Positions 1-8,716 are shown, counted from the stretch's first letter. The stretch is 64,000 nucleotides of DNA from Pseudomonadales bacterium (GCA_022968985.1 JALJPK010000005.1:30048-94047); one strand, 5' to 3'. Made by a program: numbers and translations. The notes: a model not told the origin generated them from the sequence alone.

Positions 1-39
1 TGAACGAAACGAACAATTAGAAACTTAAAATAAAACCCT

Positions 40-252
40 ATGAAAAAAATTGTATTAACAGCAAAAATATTGGAATGTGTTCTATTTATTCCAGAATTAA
101 AATTAATTATTGATGCGTCAAAAATTGAATTGGAAAGTGCAATTAGCAACTCTAGAGCTGCTAGTTACGTTAACAATCCAAATAGATTTAATAATGATAT
201 TATTAAAAATAATATAACAAGTCCATGCAATCTGACTTCAAAAATCGGTTGA
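40..252 (+). CDS. Hypothetical small protein, doubtful
   Basis: A 70-residue frame beginning with MKKIVLTAK and containing one short hydrophobic run (VLFIPELKLII). No family is recognised. There is no convincing Shine-Dalgarno sequence before the ATG, and the frame is rich in Asn, Ile and Ser codons, as expected for any AT-rich stretch. It ends 41 bases before the next gene and lies in the same direction, so it could be a real leader gene or a chance frame. The real gene could also begin outside the window. Confidence 0.25.
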   Translation: MKKIVLTAKILECVLFIPELKLIIDASKIELESAISNSRAASYVNNPNRFNNDIIKNNITSPCNLTSKIG

Positions 253-293
253 TGGCTAGCCCTAAGTATTACCCTGTTTGAGTATAATTATAA

Positions 294-875
294 ATGTATA
301 AAGAATATCTGAGTGCTTTTGGCATTTTGCTTACTTTTGTAGCGTATATCCCATATATACGTTTAATTCTAAGAGGTAAAATCAAACCCCATGTTATTTC
401 ATGGGCTATTTGGGGTTTAACGACACTTATCGTTTTTCTAGCTCAGTTATCTGATAATGGCGGGGTTGGTGCATGGGTAATAGGGGTATCAGGAACATTG
501 GTTACTGCTATTGCTGTATTAGCCTATTTTAAAAAGTCTGATTCAACTATTAAAAAACTCGATTGGTTCTTTTTGTTTGTTGCCATTGCTGCATTATGCT
601 CATGGTATTTTACTGCCAATGCACTCACAGCTGTAGTGATATTAACCTTTATGAATGTTGTTGGTTTTGCACCCACTATACGCAAATCTTTTAATGAGCC
701 TTATTCAGAAGATATCGTTTTTTTTACAATTTTAATACCGAGAAATTTAATTTCAATCGTCGCATTAGAACATTATTCAGTCACTACTGTGTTTTTTCCC
801 GCAGTCACCGCAGTAGCTTGTTTAAGCCTTGTTGTGTTAATAATTGTTAGAAGAAGGATTTTTAAAGTTACTTAA
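294..875 (+). CDS. PQ-loop/SemiSWEET-like membrane protein
   Basis: The 193-residue product is almost entirely hydrophobic, with about six or seven predicted membrane helices. Two segments resemble the PQ-loop repeat: AYIPYIRLILRGKIKPH near residues 18-34, and VVGFAPTIRKSFNEPYSED near residues 122-140. Each places a proline next to a polar stretch, and each is followed by a helix. PQ-loop proteins include small-solute and sugar transporters, but the substrate here cannot be told. The tail RRRIFKV would sit in the cytoplasm by the positive-inside rule. It is a single gene with long spacers on its 3' side. A plain hypothetical integral membrane protein is the alternative call. Confidence 0.6.
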   Translation: MYKEYLSAFGILLTFVAYIPYIRLILRGKIKPHVISWAIWGLTTLIVFLAQLSDNGGVGAWVIGVSGTLVTAIAVLAYFKKSDSTIKKLDWFFLFVAIAALCSWYFTANALTAVVILTFMNVVGFAPTIRKSFNEPYSEDIVFFTILIPRNLISIVALEHYSVTTVFFPAVTAVACLSLVVLIIVRRRIFKVT

Positions 876-992
876 TAGTAAATAAATACAGCACAAAGTC
901 AGAATAATCCTACGGTATTTAATACTGATTATTGAGTAATAAGATCTAATATAGAAATTTTTATAGCTTTTGAATCATACAAATCTATAGTG

Positions 993-1020
993 GGTTGTGA
1001 TAAGTTAATATTTCGTATCC
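993..1020 (+). promoter_or_regulatory. Weak leader hairpin, possible family member
   Basis: The stretch starts GGTTGTGAT, has a central AAGTTAATATTTC and ends GTATCC, 28 bases before the LysE start. The core matches the better hairpins at 6833, 9316, 11153 and 12279, but the stem here needs G-T pairs and has mismatches. It is reported as a degenerate member of that group. Confidence 0.3.
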
Positions 1021-1048
1021 TCGTTAAGTTAATTAAGAGAGTTCAAAT

Positions 1049-1684
1049 ATGATCATTGAAGTATGGATATATTATGTAATTGCCATTTTAGTGCTAACAG
1101 CATCACCTGGCCCTAGTGTATTTCTTTGTATTACTAAATCTGTCACCGAAGGATTCTCTGCTTCGATATATACAGCATTAGGAAGCCTAACAGCCATCGT
1201 GGGGATTCTCACTTTATCATTCACTGGTTTAGGTCTTGTTATTGCCAGCTCTGAGTTCGCATTTAACTTAATTAAGTGGGCGGGTGCAGCCTATCTAATT
1301 TATTTAGGTGTAAAAGCGCTTTTATCTAAAAATAATTCCTTTTCTATTAAAGATTCAACTAATTCAAACAACCCTAATAATTTATCTAATTTCTTAAGTG
1401 GTTTTATAGTCGGTGCAAGTAACCCTAAGGCAATTATCTTTTTTACTGCTTTATTCCCGCAATTTATCAATCCATTACAGCCGTTATTATTTCAGTATCT
1501 AATCTTTGTAAGCACTTTCGCCACTCTTGAGCTTTTATGGTTGCTTACTTATGCATATTTGGGGTTGCGCTCTAGGTTATGGTTATCTACCAAAGGTAGA
1601 GCTCAGGTATTTAATAAACTGACAGGCGGTATATTCATTAGTGCGGGTTTATTATTATCGAGCTCAACTAAAACATCAGTTTAA
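1049..1684 (+). CDS. LysE/RhtB-family amino-acid exporter
   Basis: The 211-residue protein has the LysE translocator pattern. TASPGPSVFLCITKSVTEGF lies at the end of the first helix, carrying the conserved PGP turn. A central loop is followed by GASNPKAIIFFTALFPQF, the second family signature, and about six membrane helices are expected. Members export amino acids such as lysine, threonine or homoserine across the inner membrane; the substrate is not predictable here. The Asn/Ser-rich loop at residues 90-115 is longer than usual. It stands alone between spacers of about 145-170 bases, with a possible leader hairpin before it, in a run of unrelated single genes. Confidence 0.85.
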   Translation: MIIEVWIYYVIAILVLTASPGPSVFLCITKSVTEGFSASIYTALGSLTAIVGILTLSFTGLGLVIASSEFAFNLIKWAGAAYLIYLGVKALLSKNNSFSIKDSTNSNNPNNLSNFLSGFIVGASNPKAIIFFTALFPQFINPLQPLLFQYLIFVSTFATLELLWLLTYAYLGLRSRLWLSTKGRAQVFNKLTGGIFISAGLLLSSSTKTSV

Positions 1685-1828
1685 TGCTGGTTTTCGGGTT
1701 ATAGCAAAATAGAATCGCATAAAATCGTTCACGCCCTGAGTGACCAAGAAGTTTTTTAGCCCTTAATTTTAGTAAGTGAAGCCGACATTAAGTCAATCTA
1801 ACGTTTAATATTACAGTGAGGATTTTAT

Positions 1829-2233
1829 ATGAGTTTGTCGATCCATTTACATTTTAACGGACAGTGCCAAGCAGCTTTTGAATATTATGAAACATTATCA
1901 ATTGGAAAAATTGGTTTAATGCTGAGTTATTCAAAGTCAGCTATGAAAAATACAGTGCCTGCTGCTTGGAGTAACAAAATAATTCATGCAAATATAAGTA
2001 TTAATGGTAGTGAGATTTCAGGAAGTGATGTGCAGATAAACGAATATAAAACCCCTCAAGGTTTTAATGTTCTATTAAGTATTAATGATGCATTAAAAGT
2101 TAAAGCAATTTTCGAAGGTTTGTCTATTAATGGCACAATAATATTACCTTTACAAAAAACTTTTTGGTCACCTTGTTATGGTATTGTTGTTGATCAATTT
2201 GGTATTCCATGGAAAATTAATTTAATCGTCTAA
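1829..2233 (+). CDS. VOC (PhnB/YjdN-like) protein
   Basis: The 134-residue protein has the PhnB-type vicinal-oxygen-chelate layout. It opens with SLSIHLHFNGQCQAAFEYYE, has a central ISINGSEISGSDVQINEY strand pair, and ends with QKTFWSPCYGIVVDQFGIPW, the usual closing motif of the family. These proteins bind a metal or small ligand in paired beta-alpha-beta-beta-beta modules; their exact roles are mostly unknown. Length matches the family. A Shine-Dalgarno GTGAGG precedes the ATG. The stop codon sits within GTCTAAC, which resembles the first box of an integron attC site, but no matching second box was found. Confidence 0.8.
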   Translation: MSLSIHLHFNGQCQAAFEYYETLSIGKIGLMLSYSKSAMKNTVPAAWSNKIIHANISINGSEISGSDVQINEYKTPQGFNVLLSINDALKVKAIFEGLSINGTIILPLQKTFWSPCYGIVVDQFGIPWKINLIV

Positions 2234-2395
2234 CAAGGTTTTTAAGTTGAATTTATTGCTTGTAATTGCACAGTCAAACTCTTAACAACTGATTTTAAAT
2301 CTTAAACAGAAAAACATGTCATTTAAAATACTTAAAACATTCTATTTAAATATATTAAATAAGAATTTAATCACTACACAATTAGGAAAATAACA

Positions 2396-2797
2396 ATGTC
2401 TATTAAATCTGTAATAATTTTAACAATATTATCAATATTCACTACTTTAATTATTTCATGTTCAGGTTCTGACTCTGATGACGTAATTACAACAGTACAA
2501 AAAGATTTACTTAAAGATTCACTTAAAGATAATACACAATGGCCTATTGTATTAACTGGTGAAATTGAAATTATTGATGGGGGAGGTTATGACGAGGGTG
2601 AGTATATGACATGGGCTGTAGGGTCTTTAATTACCAATACACTTTATGGTGAAGTTACTATTTATTTAGATGGTAATGCTTTAGTTGATGCTCAGGTCAA
2701 CATTGATGAAGTGGGGCAAGTAAAAGTTTGGTTAGATCAACCTAGAACACAATATGGTCATAGTGAATATGAAATCGTTAGAATTGAAAAAATGTAA
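2396..2797 (+). CDS. Putative lipoprotein, unknown function
   Basis: The 133-residue precursor begins with a hydrophobic stretch ending in TTLIISCSGSDSDD. That is a lipobox with Cys22, followed by an acidic linker with Asp after the cysteine. The mature part is acidic and beta-rich, with GEIEIIDGGGYDEGEYMTWA and a later YLDGNALVDAQVNIDEVG strand pair, and resembles a small beta-barrel or OB-like fold. No family is recognised. Export and lipid anchoring follow from the sequence; the role does not. A rho-independent terminator-like hairpin starts 14 bases after the stop. Confidence 0.55.
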   Translation: MSIKSVIILTILSIFTTLIISCSGSDSDDVITTVQKDLLKDSLKDNTQWPIVLTGEIEIIDGGGYDEGEYMTWAVGSLITNTLYGEVTIYLDGNALVDAQVNIDEVGQVKVWLDQPRTQYGHSEYEIVRIEKM

Positions 2798-2810
2798 TTA
2801 AACTAGAGAG

Positions 2811-2860
2811 AAACCAGAGTCAGTTAAATTCTGGTTTTACTTTGGTTTATTTTTTTGTTT
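2811..2860 (+). terminator. Rho-independent terminator after lipoprotein gene
   Basis: AAACCAGA at 2811-2818 pairs with TCTGGTTT at 2830-2837, and a T-rich run including TTTTTTT follows within 20 bases. The stem is eight base pairs with an 11-base loop. It lies just after the gene ending at 2797. Confidence 0.55.
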
Positions 2861-2939
2861 AATCTATCCGTTTTATTTGGAATATCAAAAGACGTAAAAA
2901 ATCGTCAAACTTACTCGCAGTTAATATTAAGTGAATTAA

Positions 2940-3350
2940 ATGACTATCAAGAGAATAACAACAATAATTTCGTTATCTATAATGATATTTATTATTTTAA
3001 TATCATCGGCATCTTCTGATGATTATTTATATTATAACATTAAGTTATCGTCAGTGATGTTATCCATTGTTTCAGTAATTATCGTACATCCTTTACAAAT
3101 AAATATAACGAAACATTGGTGGAGTATGATTGGTGGAGCATTTTTATATGCATTATTAATTTCGACGCTATATTTTATTACACTTTTTATATTGGCCCTT
3201 ATTAGTGTTCAATTTGAAAACCTTTATAAGTTAACAAATACAATGATGTTATCTAAAGTGTTTACTTATTCATTTTTTATACCATCAATATTCTGCTACC
3301 TGATTCCAAGAATAATCAAAAATTATAAACACCATAACAAAAGCATCTAA
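2940..3350 (+). CDS. Four-helix membrane protein, unknown function
   Basis: The 136-residue product has four clear hydrophobic segments at about residues 10-24, 38-53, 63-90 and 109-124, with a basic tail RIIKNYKHHNKS that should be cytoplasmic. No family motif is recognised. The start ATG follows an AAGTGAATTAA stretch, so ribosome-binding is weak. It is a single gene in the co-oriented accessory block and shows no link to its neighbours. A real protein is likely because of the consistent helix spacing, but its role cannot be inferred. Confidence 0.5.
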   Translation: MTIKRITTIISLSIMIFIILISSASSDDYLYYNIKLSSVMLSIVSVIIVHPLQINITKHWWSMIGGAFLYALLISTLYFITLFILALISVQFENLYKLTNTMMLSKVFTYSFFIPSIFCYLIPRIIKNYKHHNKSI

Positions 3351-3440
3351 TTAAACGAATAACAATTTCCTATGTTAATTTATTACGAATTATTTAACTA
3401 TCTTAAATTATAACATCTACACCTAGTTAGGTTTAAAATC

Positions 3441-3944
3441 ATGAAAACACTTTGTATTATTAGCCTTTTATTTATTTCAGGTTATGCAGCATCAAAACAA
3501 TTAACACCTATACAACAACTCAATATTTGTTCGAATAACTACGATGAGATAAATACTTCATTCGATGAATATAATTCCAATGGTAACTGTGTGGTTAATT
3601 CATTTATACAGTTATTGTCTCTTGCTGAAACAACAATATCTTATTCTGAAAATTATCAATGTGATGAAGATTCACATTTTTTCAAAACATTAAGCAAAGG
3701 TCATCCTAAAAGTTTTAAAAATACTACAGAGTTAATTAGACATATAACCACATCCCAATGGATATTCAGTACACATTATTATGAGTTTTTTCCCTGTGCA
3801 ATGACGGGCACATTAGATATTCAGGATATGACTATCGAGTTTAATTTAAATTTAGCTGGGCATGGTGCTTTTAACTACAATGGTAAACGGTTTATGTTTT
3901 CAGCCCCTAAGTATCAAGACTGTTTTAATGAGACAGACTGTTAA
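3441..3944 (+). CDS. Secreted or periplasmic protein, unknown
   Basis: The 167-residue protein starts with a short signal peptide (MKTLCIISLLFISGYAAS) with a cleavage-like GYAAS site. The mature chain has six cysteines spread as single residues and pairs, which would suit disulfide bonding in the periplasm, and is rich in aromatic residues. No domain is recognised. The gene is followed by a large imperfect hairpin (3969-4013) and a shorter palindrome (4059-4076) in the convergent space before the DUF4240 gene. Confidence 0.5.
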   Translation: MKTLCIISLLFISGYAASKQLTPIQQLNICSNNYDEINTSFDEYNSNGNCVVNSFIQLLSLAETTISYSENYQCDEDSHFFKTLSKGHPKSFKNTTELIRHITTSQWIFSTHYYEFFPCAMTGTLDIQDMTIEFNLNLAGHGAFNYNGKRFMFSAPKYQDCFNETDC

Positions 3945-3968
3945 TTTTTAATTTAAATAAATAGGGTC

Positions 3969-4013
3969 GAGTCTTGACTTCGACTGCTGTGATGTATGAA
4001 GTCAATTTGACTC
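3969..4013. repeat. Long imperfect hairpin in convergent spacer
   Basis: GAGTC plus TTGACTTC at 3969-3981 pairs with GAAGTCAA, a TTT bulge, and GACTC at 3998-4013. The right arm shares TATGAAGTCAA with a second hairpin at 34331-34392, so the two may be members of one extragenic palindrome family. Confidence 0.5.
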
Positions 4014-4058
4014 CATACTCTCTTTTGGAACACGGCGAGTTTAAAGTGGATACGTAAG

Positions 4059-4076
4059 CTCGGTATTTATACCGAG
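4059..4076. repeat. Short perfect palindrome, possible terminator
   Basis: CTCGGTAT at 4059-4066 is followed by two bases and ATACCGAG at 4069-4076. It lies between two convergent genes and could end transcription from either side, although no long T run follows. Confidence 0.35.
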
Positions 4077-4116
4077 AGTAACATCTTTAAATTATTACAC
4101 AAAAGACAGCTTGTTT

Positions 4117-4611
4117 TTAAATGGTGTAAATAATATGGTTTTCGTTTAATACTATTTTTTTAATATAGTCATCATAATTACCGTCGTAAATTCTATCGGT
4201 TACTGTATCTACCAAGTCATCACCAAATTTAAATTCATATATATTTTCAAATAAATATTCAGGTGATGTACCATCGATTTCTTTATTTTTAGAGTGACAG
4301 TTCCAAGTAGATCGATCATTTTTAAGATATTCACTATAAATATTTAGACCAAAATCATGATCATCAATCATTCTTTCAAATACTTCATTACCTTTTTCAA
4401 CAACCCATCTAGTAAAATCCATACGCGAAAAATGGTCATGGGTAATATCTTCATATACATCAGCCAAAGCTAATGATGCATTTTCCCATTCAACTTTAAA
4501 TTTTATAAGTTTGTTATCATCGCATTCCATTAAATATTTATATAAATTGTCCAATTCAAATTTTGATGATTCAATTGTTTCCCAGAACCATCTAGATATA
4601 CATAAACTCAT
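4117..4611 (-). CDS. DUF4240-family protein
   Basis: The 164-residue protein resembles DUF4240: an N-terminal RFWETIE-like start (SRWFWETIESSK), a region where the chain length or position is set (LIKFKVEWENASLALA), and the middle FTRWVVEKGNEVFERMIDD, which matches the usual fRaWLIaqGrevye pattern. DUF4240 proteins are soluble and uncharacterised, and are often found near immunity or defence genes. No partner gene is visible here. It runs opposite to most genes of the block and is convergent with the secreted protein gene. The family call is from remembered pattern, not a search. Confidence 0.55.
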   Translation of the reverse strand: MSLCISRWFWETIESSKFELDNLYKYLMECDDNKLIKFKVEWENASLALADVYEDITHDHFSRMDFTRWVVEKGNEVFERMIDDHDFGLNIYSEYLKNDRSTWNCHSKNKEIDGTSPEYLFENIYEFKFGDDLVDTVTDRIYDGNYDDYIKKIVLNENHIIYTI

Positions 4612-4939
4612 AACGTTTCACTTTTATTTAATATAAGTAAATAGTTACGTTAAGTATAGTAAAAGTCAAATTAAAAAAACAAAAAAGGACATCCACTATA
4701 GGCATTCATATCGAAATCAACATAGTTACATTTTGGGGTCGTATCTGGCACCTTGACAATACATCCAGAAAACAACTCCCTACAAAAGTATTTACAATGA
4801 CATCCATACCAATTAATTCTAAATGCCTAATTAGTAACTTCAATTCATCATTTAATTAACAAACAATTACCAACTTTTGTTTTAGCCGCAACATTCAACC
4901 GACACAACCATGGATGTCTATGTAAGTTGCATCACTTCA

Positions 4940-6403
4940 TTAAGCATCAATAACAAACTGCCCCATCATGCCGTTGTCTTCATGCTCTAAAATATGACAG
5001 TGATACATATACGGAATCGTTGGGTTAGCATAATCACTGAAATGTGTAATAAAACTCACACTTTCTCCTGGCGCTACTAATACAACATCTTTCCAACCTC
5101 GTTCATTTTTAGCTGGCTTTATCCCATCTCTTTTTATTATTTGAAACTGCACCGCGTGAATATGAAACGGATGTGGAAGATCGGTGTCATTCACAATTTC
5201 CCAAATTTCACTTGTATTGAGTTTCACCCTGATATCAATTCTATCCATGTCCATACTTTCGCCATTAATAGTCATCGCTCCAAACATAGGCATTTTCATT
5301 TTTAATATTCTTGTTTCTTTTACTTTTGTTTCATCTAAAAAATGAATATCACTTAACTTTTCAGGTAAGCTTGTTATTGCCTGTGCAGTTGCTGCCACTA
5401 CTTTGATGGTCATCACTGTGAAATCATTTTTATCCATGGCGTCTTTATTCCAAAATGGATTAATATTTTTCATTTCGGATGAAAAACTCATAAATGACAA
5501 TTGCGTATTTTCTTGTTGATTTAGATCCAGTATTATTTCTGCACGCTCCCCTGGTGATAACTTTAAACGGGTTAACACAACAGGGTTTTCTAACAACCCA
5601 CCGTCGGTTGCAATTTGATGAAATTGTCGTTGATCACTAAAACCAAAATTATAAATCCTTGCGTTTGATGCATTTAATATACGAAAGCGAATAAGTTGAG
5701 CCGGAGCTGTAAAGTTTGGCACTATGCCACCATTAACTAAAATATGCTCCGCTTTTACACCCAATTTATCCCCTGAATAATACAACGATCCATCATCATC
5801 AAACTCTCTATCTTGCACAATAATAGGAATATCATCTACAGCGTATTGTTCAGGTAATTTAACTGAATTTTTAGTATCTTTAATGATCAATAATCCGGCT
5901 AAACCTTTATAAACCTGCTCACCTGTTTTATGTAATAAATGTGGATGATACCAATAGGTTGCCGCTTCATTTTTAATCAAAAAACTCGCTAACCAACTTT
6001 GTCCATGTTCAATTTTTTGTAAAGGCCCCCCATCCATCTCTGGGGGTAGATGTAGACCATGCCAATGAGTTGTACTTGCCTCACCTAATTCATTATGTAC
6101 ATTAATCTCTACGTTTTCACCTTTATACATCAATAATGTAGGGCCTAAAAAATTGCCGTTATAACCCAATGTTTTAGTTTTTTTACCAATTACAAAATCC
6201 ATAGAACCTTGTTGCATGGTTAAATTATATTGTTGTTTACCATTAACTGATTCACCACGTAACAATTCGGGAATAGGTAATTCATTAGCTTGAATAACAT
6301 TTAATGATTTTTTATTAGTCGAATTAAAAGAACAATTTGAGCAGGTGACCCCTACCCCTATTGCCACAAAACTACGACGTGATATTGGAATATTATTGTT
6401 CAT
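4940..6403 (-). CDS. Multicopper oxidase, CueO/FtsP-like, Tat-exported
   Basis: The 487-residue enzyme begins with a Tat-type signal (ISRRSFVAIGVGVTC). It then has all four copper motifs in order: HWHGLHLP, WYHPHLLHKTG, HPFHIHAVQF and the C-terminal YHCHILEHEDNGMMGQF, which supplies the type 1 and trinuclear copper ligands including the axial Met. Such oxidases take electrons from Cu(I), phenols or other donors and reduce oxygen to water in the periplasm. The methionine-rich helix of E. coli CueO is not obvious; only MKMPMFGAM and MDMD are seen. AGGAGG precedes the ATG. The gene stands alone, with no copA or cueR nearby. Two palindromes lie upstream (6480-6514) as possible operators. Copper tolerance is the likely role but is inferred. 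Confidence 0.9.
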   Translation of the reverse strand: MNNNIPISRRSFVAIGVGVTCSNCSFNSTNKKSLNVIQANELPIPELLRGESVNGKQQYNLTMQQGSMDFVIGKKTKTLGYNGNFLGPTLLMYKGENVEINVHNELGEASTTHWHGLHLPPEMDGGPLQKIEHGQSWLASFLIKNEAATYWYHPHLLHKTGEQVYKGLAGLLIIKDTKNSVKLPEQYAVDDIPIIVQDREFDDDGSLYYSGDKLGVKAEHILVNGGIVPNFTAPAQLIRFRILNASNARIYNFGFSDQRQFHQIATDGGLLENPVVLTRLKLSPGERAEIILDLNQQENTQLSFMSFSSEMKNINPFWNKDAMDKNDFTVMTIKVVAATAQAITSLPEKLSDIHFLDETKVKETRILKMKMPMFGAMTINGESMDMDRIDIRVKLNTSEIWEIVNDTDLPHPFHIHAVQFQIIKRDGIKPAKNERGWKDVVLVAPGESVSFITHFSDYANPTIPYMYHCHILEHEDNGMMGQFVIDA

Positions 6404-6479
6404 TACACCCTCCTAATTAATGAGCTAAGCATTAATAATATACACTATTTTCTAGATTACACCTTTTATAACACCAAAG

Positions 6480-6514
6480 CTTACATTTTATAGGTAAATG
6501 TAAGGTTGAACCTT
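6480..6514. promoter_or_regulatory. Paired palindromes upstream of multicopper oxidase
   Basis: CTTACATTT at 6480-6488 and AAATGTAAG at 6496-6504 form a perfect 9-bp inverted repeat with a 7-base spacer. It overlaps a second palindrome, AAGGTTGAACCTT, at 6502-6514. They lie about 77-111 bases upstream of the oxidase start, a plausible operator position. The cognate regulator is unknown. Confidence 0.4.
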
Positions 6515-6832
6515 TTTATATATTCTTATATGTCTATTTATAATTTTTTGTATTTTTATGATACTTTTTTTATCAATATTCCATTAACTTTTAGGACTAA
6601 AAATCATCAAATATTTAAACATCGTTGAATGACGGATCAGAATTGGACTTGTTTGATTGTCGTGGGTATAGTTTCTTTTTGTAACTATGTATAACATGAC
6701 GGTAGTTTAGTTTTTTTGGTTGTCTGGTTGATGTATATAGTTGTTAAGTGATTATGCAAAAAATAGAATATGATTATTCAGATTTCAAACAAAGAATCAT
6801 TTATAGTTCGTAAATCAAACAAATTAACAATT

Positions 6833-6861
6833 GGTTGTTAGGGATTAATTTTTTTGCAGCC
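6833..6861 (+). promoter_or_regulatory. Leader hairpin, covarying-stem family
   Basis: GGTTGT at 6833-6838 pairs with GCAGCC at 6856-6861, using two G-T pairs. The core is TAGGGATTAATTTTTTT. It ends 17 bases before the pilin-like gene's ATG. The core layout matches 9316-9344, 11153-11186 and 12279-12309. Confidence 0.45.
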
Positions 6862-6878
6862 ACTAAGAAAGGTAAATA

Positions 6879-7289
6879 ATGGAAACTCTAGATTATTGGA
6901 AAATCAGTAAAAAATGGCCCAAACGCATTTTATTTAGTAGTGTGATTTTGTTAGTAAGCTATATATTAATCAGCCCATTCTATTGTGACTATATAGATAG
7001 AGCAAAAGTAAATGCAATGGCCGCTTCTGTCAATTATATTAAACTTGAAATTTCAGAGATAATTGAATCAGGCCGACCTTTATCAGAAATAAATACAATT
7101 AAATTAAAGGATTATATTGGCTCGACGTCATTTGTGTTTGTTTCAGGAGAGGGCCATATTTTTACTTACTCTGAAGATGTTTCTACTTTTTTATTATTTA
7201 CTCCAACAATAATAGATAATAAAGTGATATGGCGTTGTGTTGGACAACCAGAAATTAATATTCCAAGGTCATGTGATGCAGTCTTATAG
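6879..7289 (+). CDS. Type IV pilin-like protein
   Basis: The 136-residue product has a short basic N-terminus (KKWPKRIL), one membrane helix (FSSVILLVSYILISPF), then DYIDRAKVNAMAASVNYIKLEI. That is the alpha-helix pattern seen after the cleavage region of minor pilins. The C-terminus IWRCVGQPEINIPRSC carries the two cysteines that form the D-region disulfide in pilins. A classical prepilin G/FxxxxE cleavage site is not seen, so processing is doubtful. The gene is isolated from any pilus assembly genes. AAAGG lies before the ATG, and a conserved leader hairpin lies 17 bases upstream. Plain single-pass protein is the alternative. Confidence 0.5.
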   Translation: METLDYWKISKKWPKRILFSSVILLVSYILISPFYCDYIDRAKVNAMAASVNYIKLEISEIIESGRPLSEINTIKLKDYIGSTSFVFVSGEGHIFTYSEDVSTFLLFTPTIIDNKVIWRCVGQPEINIPRSCDAVL

Positions 7290-7413
7290 TAATCAGATCA
7301 AAATAGACTCTATCAAGCTGACCATTTAAACAATAAAGAGATAAAAATAAATAAACACAAGTTAGTCTTCCATTACACACAAATTATACGAAATGTCATT
7401 TGAGAGTTAATTA

Positions 7414-7908
7414 ATGAATATCACCGAATCATTTAAATTAGAGCTTAATAATATTATTGGAAAAGAGATCTGGGGGGTAGTTGGTGGTCGAGGCACTGGA
7501 TCTGTAATTTCTTTAAGTATTGGTGATAAATTTAAAACAGATCAACCTTCAATAAACCCTAACTTAACAGAATTAGTGAAAAATTATGATTCTGAATATG
7601 GGTTAATGGTTTTCAGCCCTTGGAGAATTGAAAGTAATAAAAAGGTTTTTTGTGGAAGTCATAATAATAACGATGAAAGTGGTCCTTATAATTATGCCTT
7701 TGGAAAAATTTTAAATACAACAATCATACAAGCAACCGTATCGGTACCAAGCTACGATTTGGTGTTAAGTCTAAGTAACGGTAACTCATTAAAAGTTTTC
7801 TGTGCACTAATCGGAATGGATGATAATGAGTGTTATGCACTCAAAAGCCCACAAGGCTGGTTTAGTGTATTATATGATGGTGTTATAGAATTCGATTCAG
7901 GTGATTAA
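7414..7908 (+). CDS. Hypothetical soluble protein (164 aa)
   Basis: The product is soluble and acidic, with no signal or membrane segment. It has a GGRGTGSVISLSIGDKF glycine-rich turn near residue 24, a SPWRIESNKKVFCGSHNNND stretch, and a C-terminal beta-rich part ending GWFSVLYDGVIEFDSGD. No family is recognised with confidence; the layout recalls small immunity-type or carbohydrate-binding beta proteins, which is only an impression. A GAGAGTTAATT leader gives a modest Shine-Dalgarno. It is followed by a short degenerate coding stretch at 7980-8116. Confidence 0.45.
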   Translation: MNITESFKLELNNIIGKEIWGVVGGRGTGSVISLSIGDKFKTDQPSINPNLTELVKNYDSEYGLMVFSPWRIESNKKVFCGSHNNNDESGPYNYAFGKILNTTIIQATVSVPSYDLVLSLSNGNSLKVFCALIGMDDNECYALKSPQGWFSVLYDGVIEFDSGD

Positions 7909-7979
7909 CAATGGAATGAAACTAAGTTATTCGAGTTGTCCGTTTTTCATAAATCTTGGGTTATTGTTAGTTGTCATCA

Positions 7980-8116
7980 ATGAATAAAGCTAAAATTGAA
8001 TTCGAATCAATATATAAATCGAATACAACTAAGTTAACCGAAGAGGAAGTAACATGGTTGTAATTTATGGAAAAAGAATTGAACGGGATCCAACTCTAAA
8101 AATTTATGTTATCTAG
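7980..8116 (+). pseudogene. Two overlapping mini-frames, possible frameshifted gene
   Basis: A 27-codon frame (7980-8063) starting MNKAKIEFESIYK ends in TWL, and overlaps a second ATG frame (8054-8116) reading MVVIYGKRIERDPTLKIYVI. One base of slippage near 8054-8060 would join them into one small protein of about 45 residues. No family is recognised, so this may be a decayed gene or two chance frames. Confidence 0.2.
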
Positions 8117-8127
8117 ATAGGATATTT

Positions 8128-8571
8128 ATGCAAATGCAAAAAAGAATATTTACATATATAAGATTTAAATACGCAATATTATTGGGGATTCTAGGTTGTG
8201 CACCTTTATATTTTGGTGATTTATTCGGTTATTGTATGTTTTCTGGTTTTATAGTGGGGTTTATTTTTTCAGCCTACGTGGATAAACTAGAAAATAAACG
8301 TGCTGTAATATTAATGGGTATAACAATGGGTGTAATAGCAATTTGGTTATCTAGTTTATTACAAGTATTAGTTGAAGACCTGTTTCTAAGTCAAAATATT
8401 GTATTAATGGATTATTTGATTGAACCAATTAAAACGGTGTTTATTTTTTCAATATTAACATTAGGTTTTCCATTATTTGTTTTCACTTTGGTAACATTTT
8501 GTGCATGGTACTTTACATTAAATCGACATCACCCTGGACTAGATAGTCAATTACAGATTCGAGATGATTGA
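8128..8571 (+). CDS. Four-helix membrane protein, unknown function
   Basis: The 147-residue protein has about four hydrophobic segments at residues 12-28, 31-47, 58-77 and 104-128, and ends in a charged tail RHHPGLDSQLQIRDD. No family is recognised. A good Shine-Dalgarno, TAGGATATTT, precedes the ATG. The next potential start (8564) overlaps its last codons, and an 80-bp heptamer repeat follows, so transcription could run on into the flavodoxin gene. Confidence 0.5.
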   Translation: MQMQKRIFTYIRFKYAILLGILGCAPLYFGDLFGYCMFSGFIVGFIFSAYVDKLENKRAVILMGITMGVIAIWLSSLLQVLVEDLFLSQNIVLMDYLIEPIKTVFIFSILTLGFPLFVFTLVTFCAWYFTLNRHHPGLDSQLQIRDD

Positions 8572-8618
8572 TTACGTCTCTATAGCAGGCTCTAAAACCC
8601 CTTTAAATTTAAATTCTA

Positions 8619-8700
8619 CATTCGACATTCGACATTCGACATTCGACATTCGACATTCTACATTCTACATTCTACATTCTACATTCTACATTCTACATTC
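8619..8700 (+). repeat. Heptamer tandem repeat (ACATTCG)n(ACATTCT)n
   Basis: About five copies of ACATTCG are followed by about six copies of ACATTCT, directly after the membrane protein gene and up to 5 bases before the flavodoxin gene's Shine-Dalgarno. The unit has no stop codon in any plus-strand frame, and its length is not a multiple of three. Confidence 0.95.
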
Positions 8701-8716
8701 TTCCAAGGACAAAATT

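Larger units (their letters stand above)
6404..6878. other. 475-bp divergent spacer
   Basis: No gene is seen. It holds two palindromes near the multicopper oxidase start (6480-6514), a long AT-rich tract (6515-6600) and the leader hairpin at 6833-6861 before the pilin-like gene. Confidence 0.6.

Noticed and set aside
8564..8716. N-terminal extension of the flavodoxin encoded by heptamers
   Set aside because: The TTG at 8717 has a proper ribosome-binding site and starts at the family's first strand. The extension is low-complexity repeat translation, so the longer form is reported only as a possibility.
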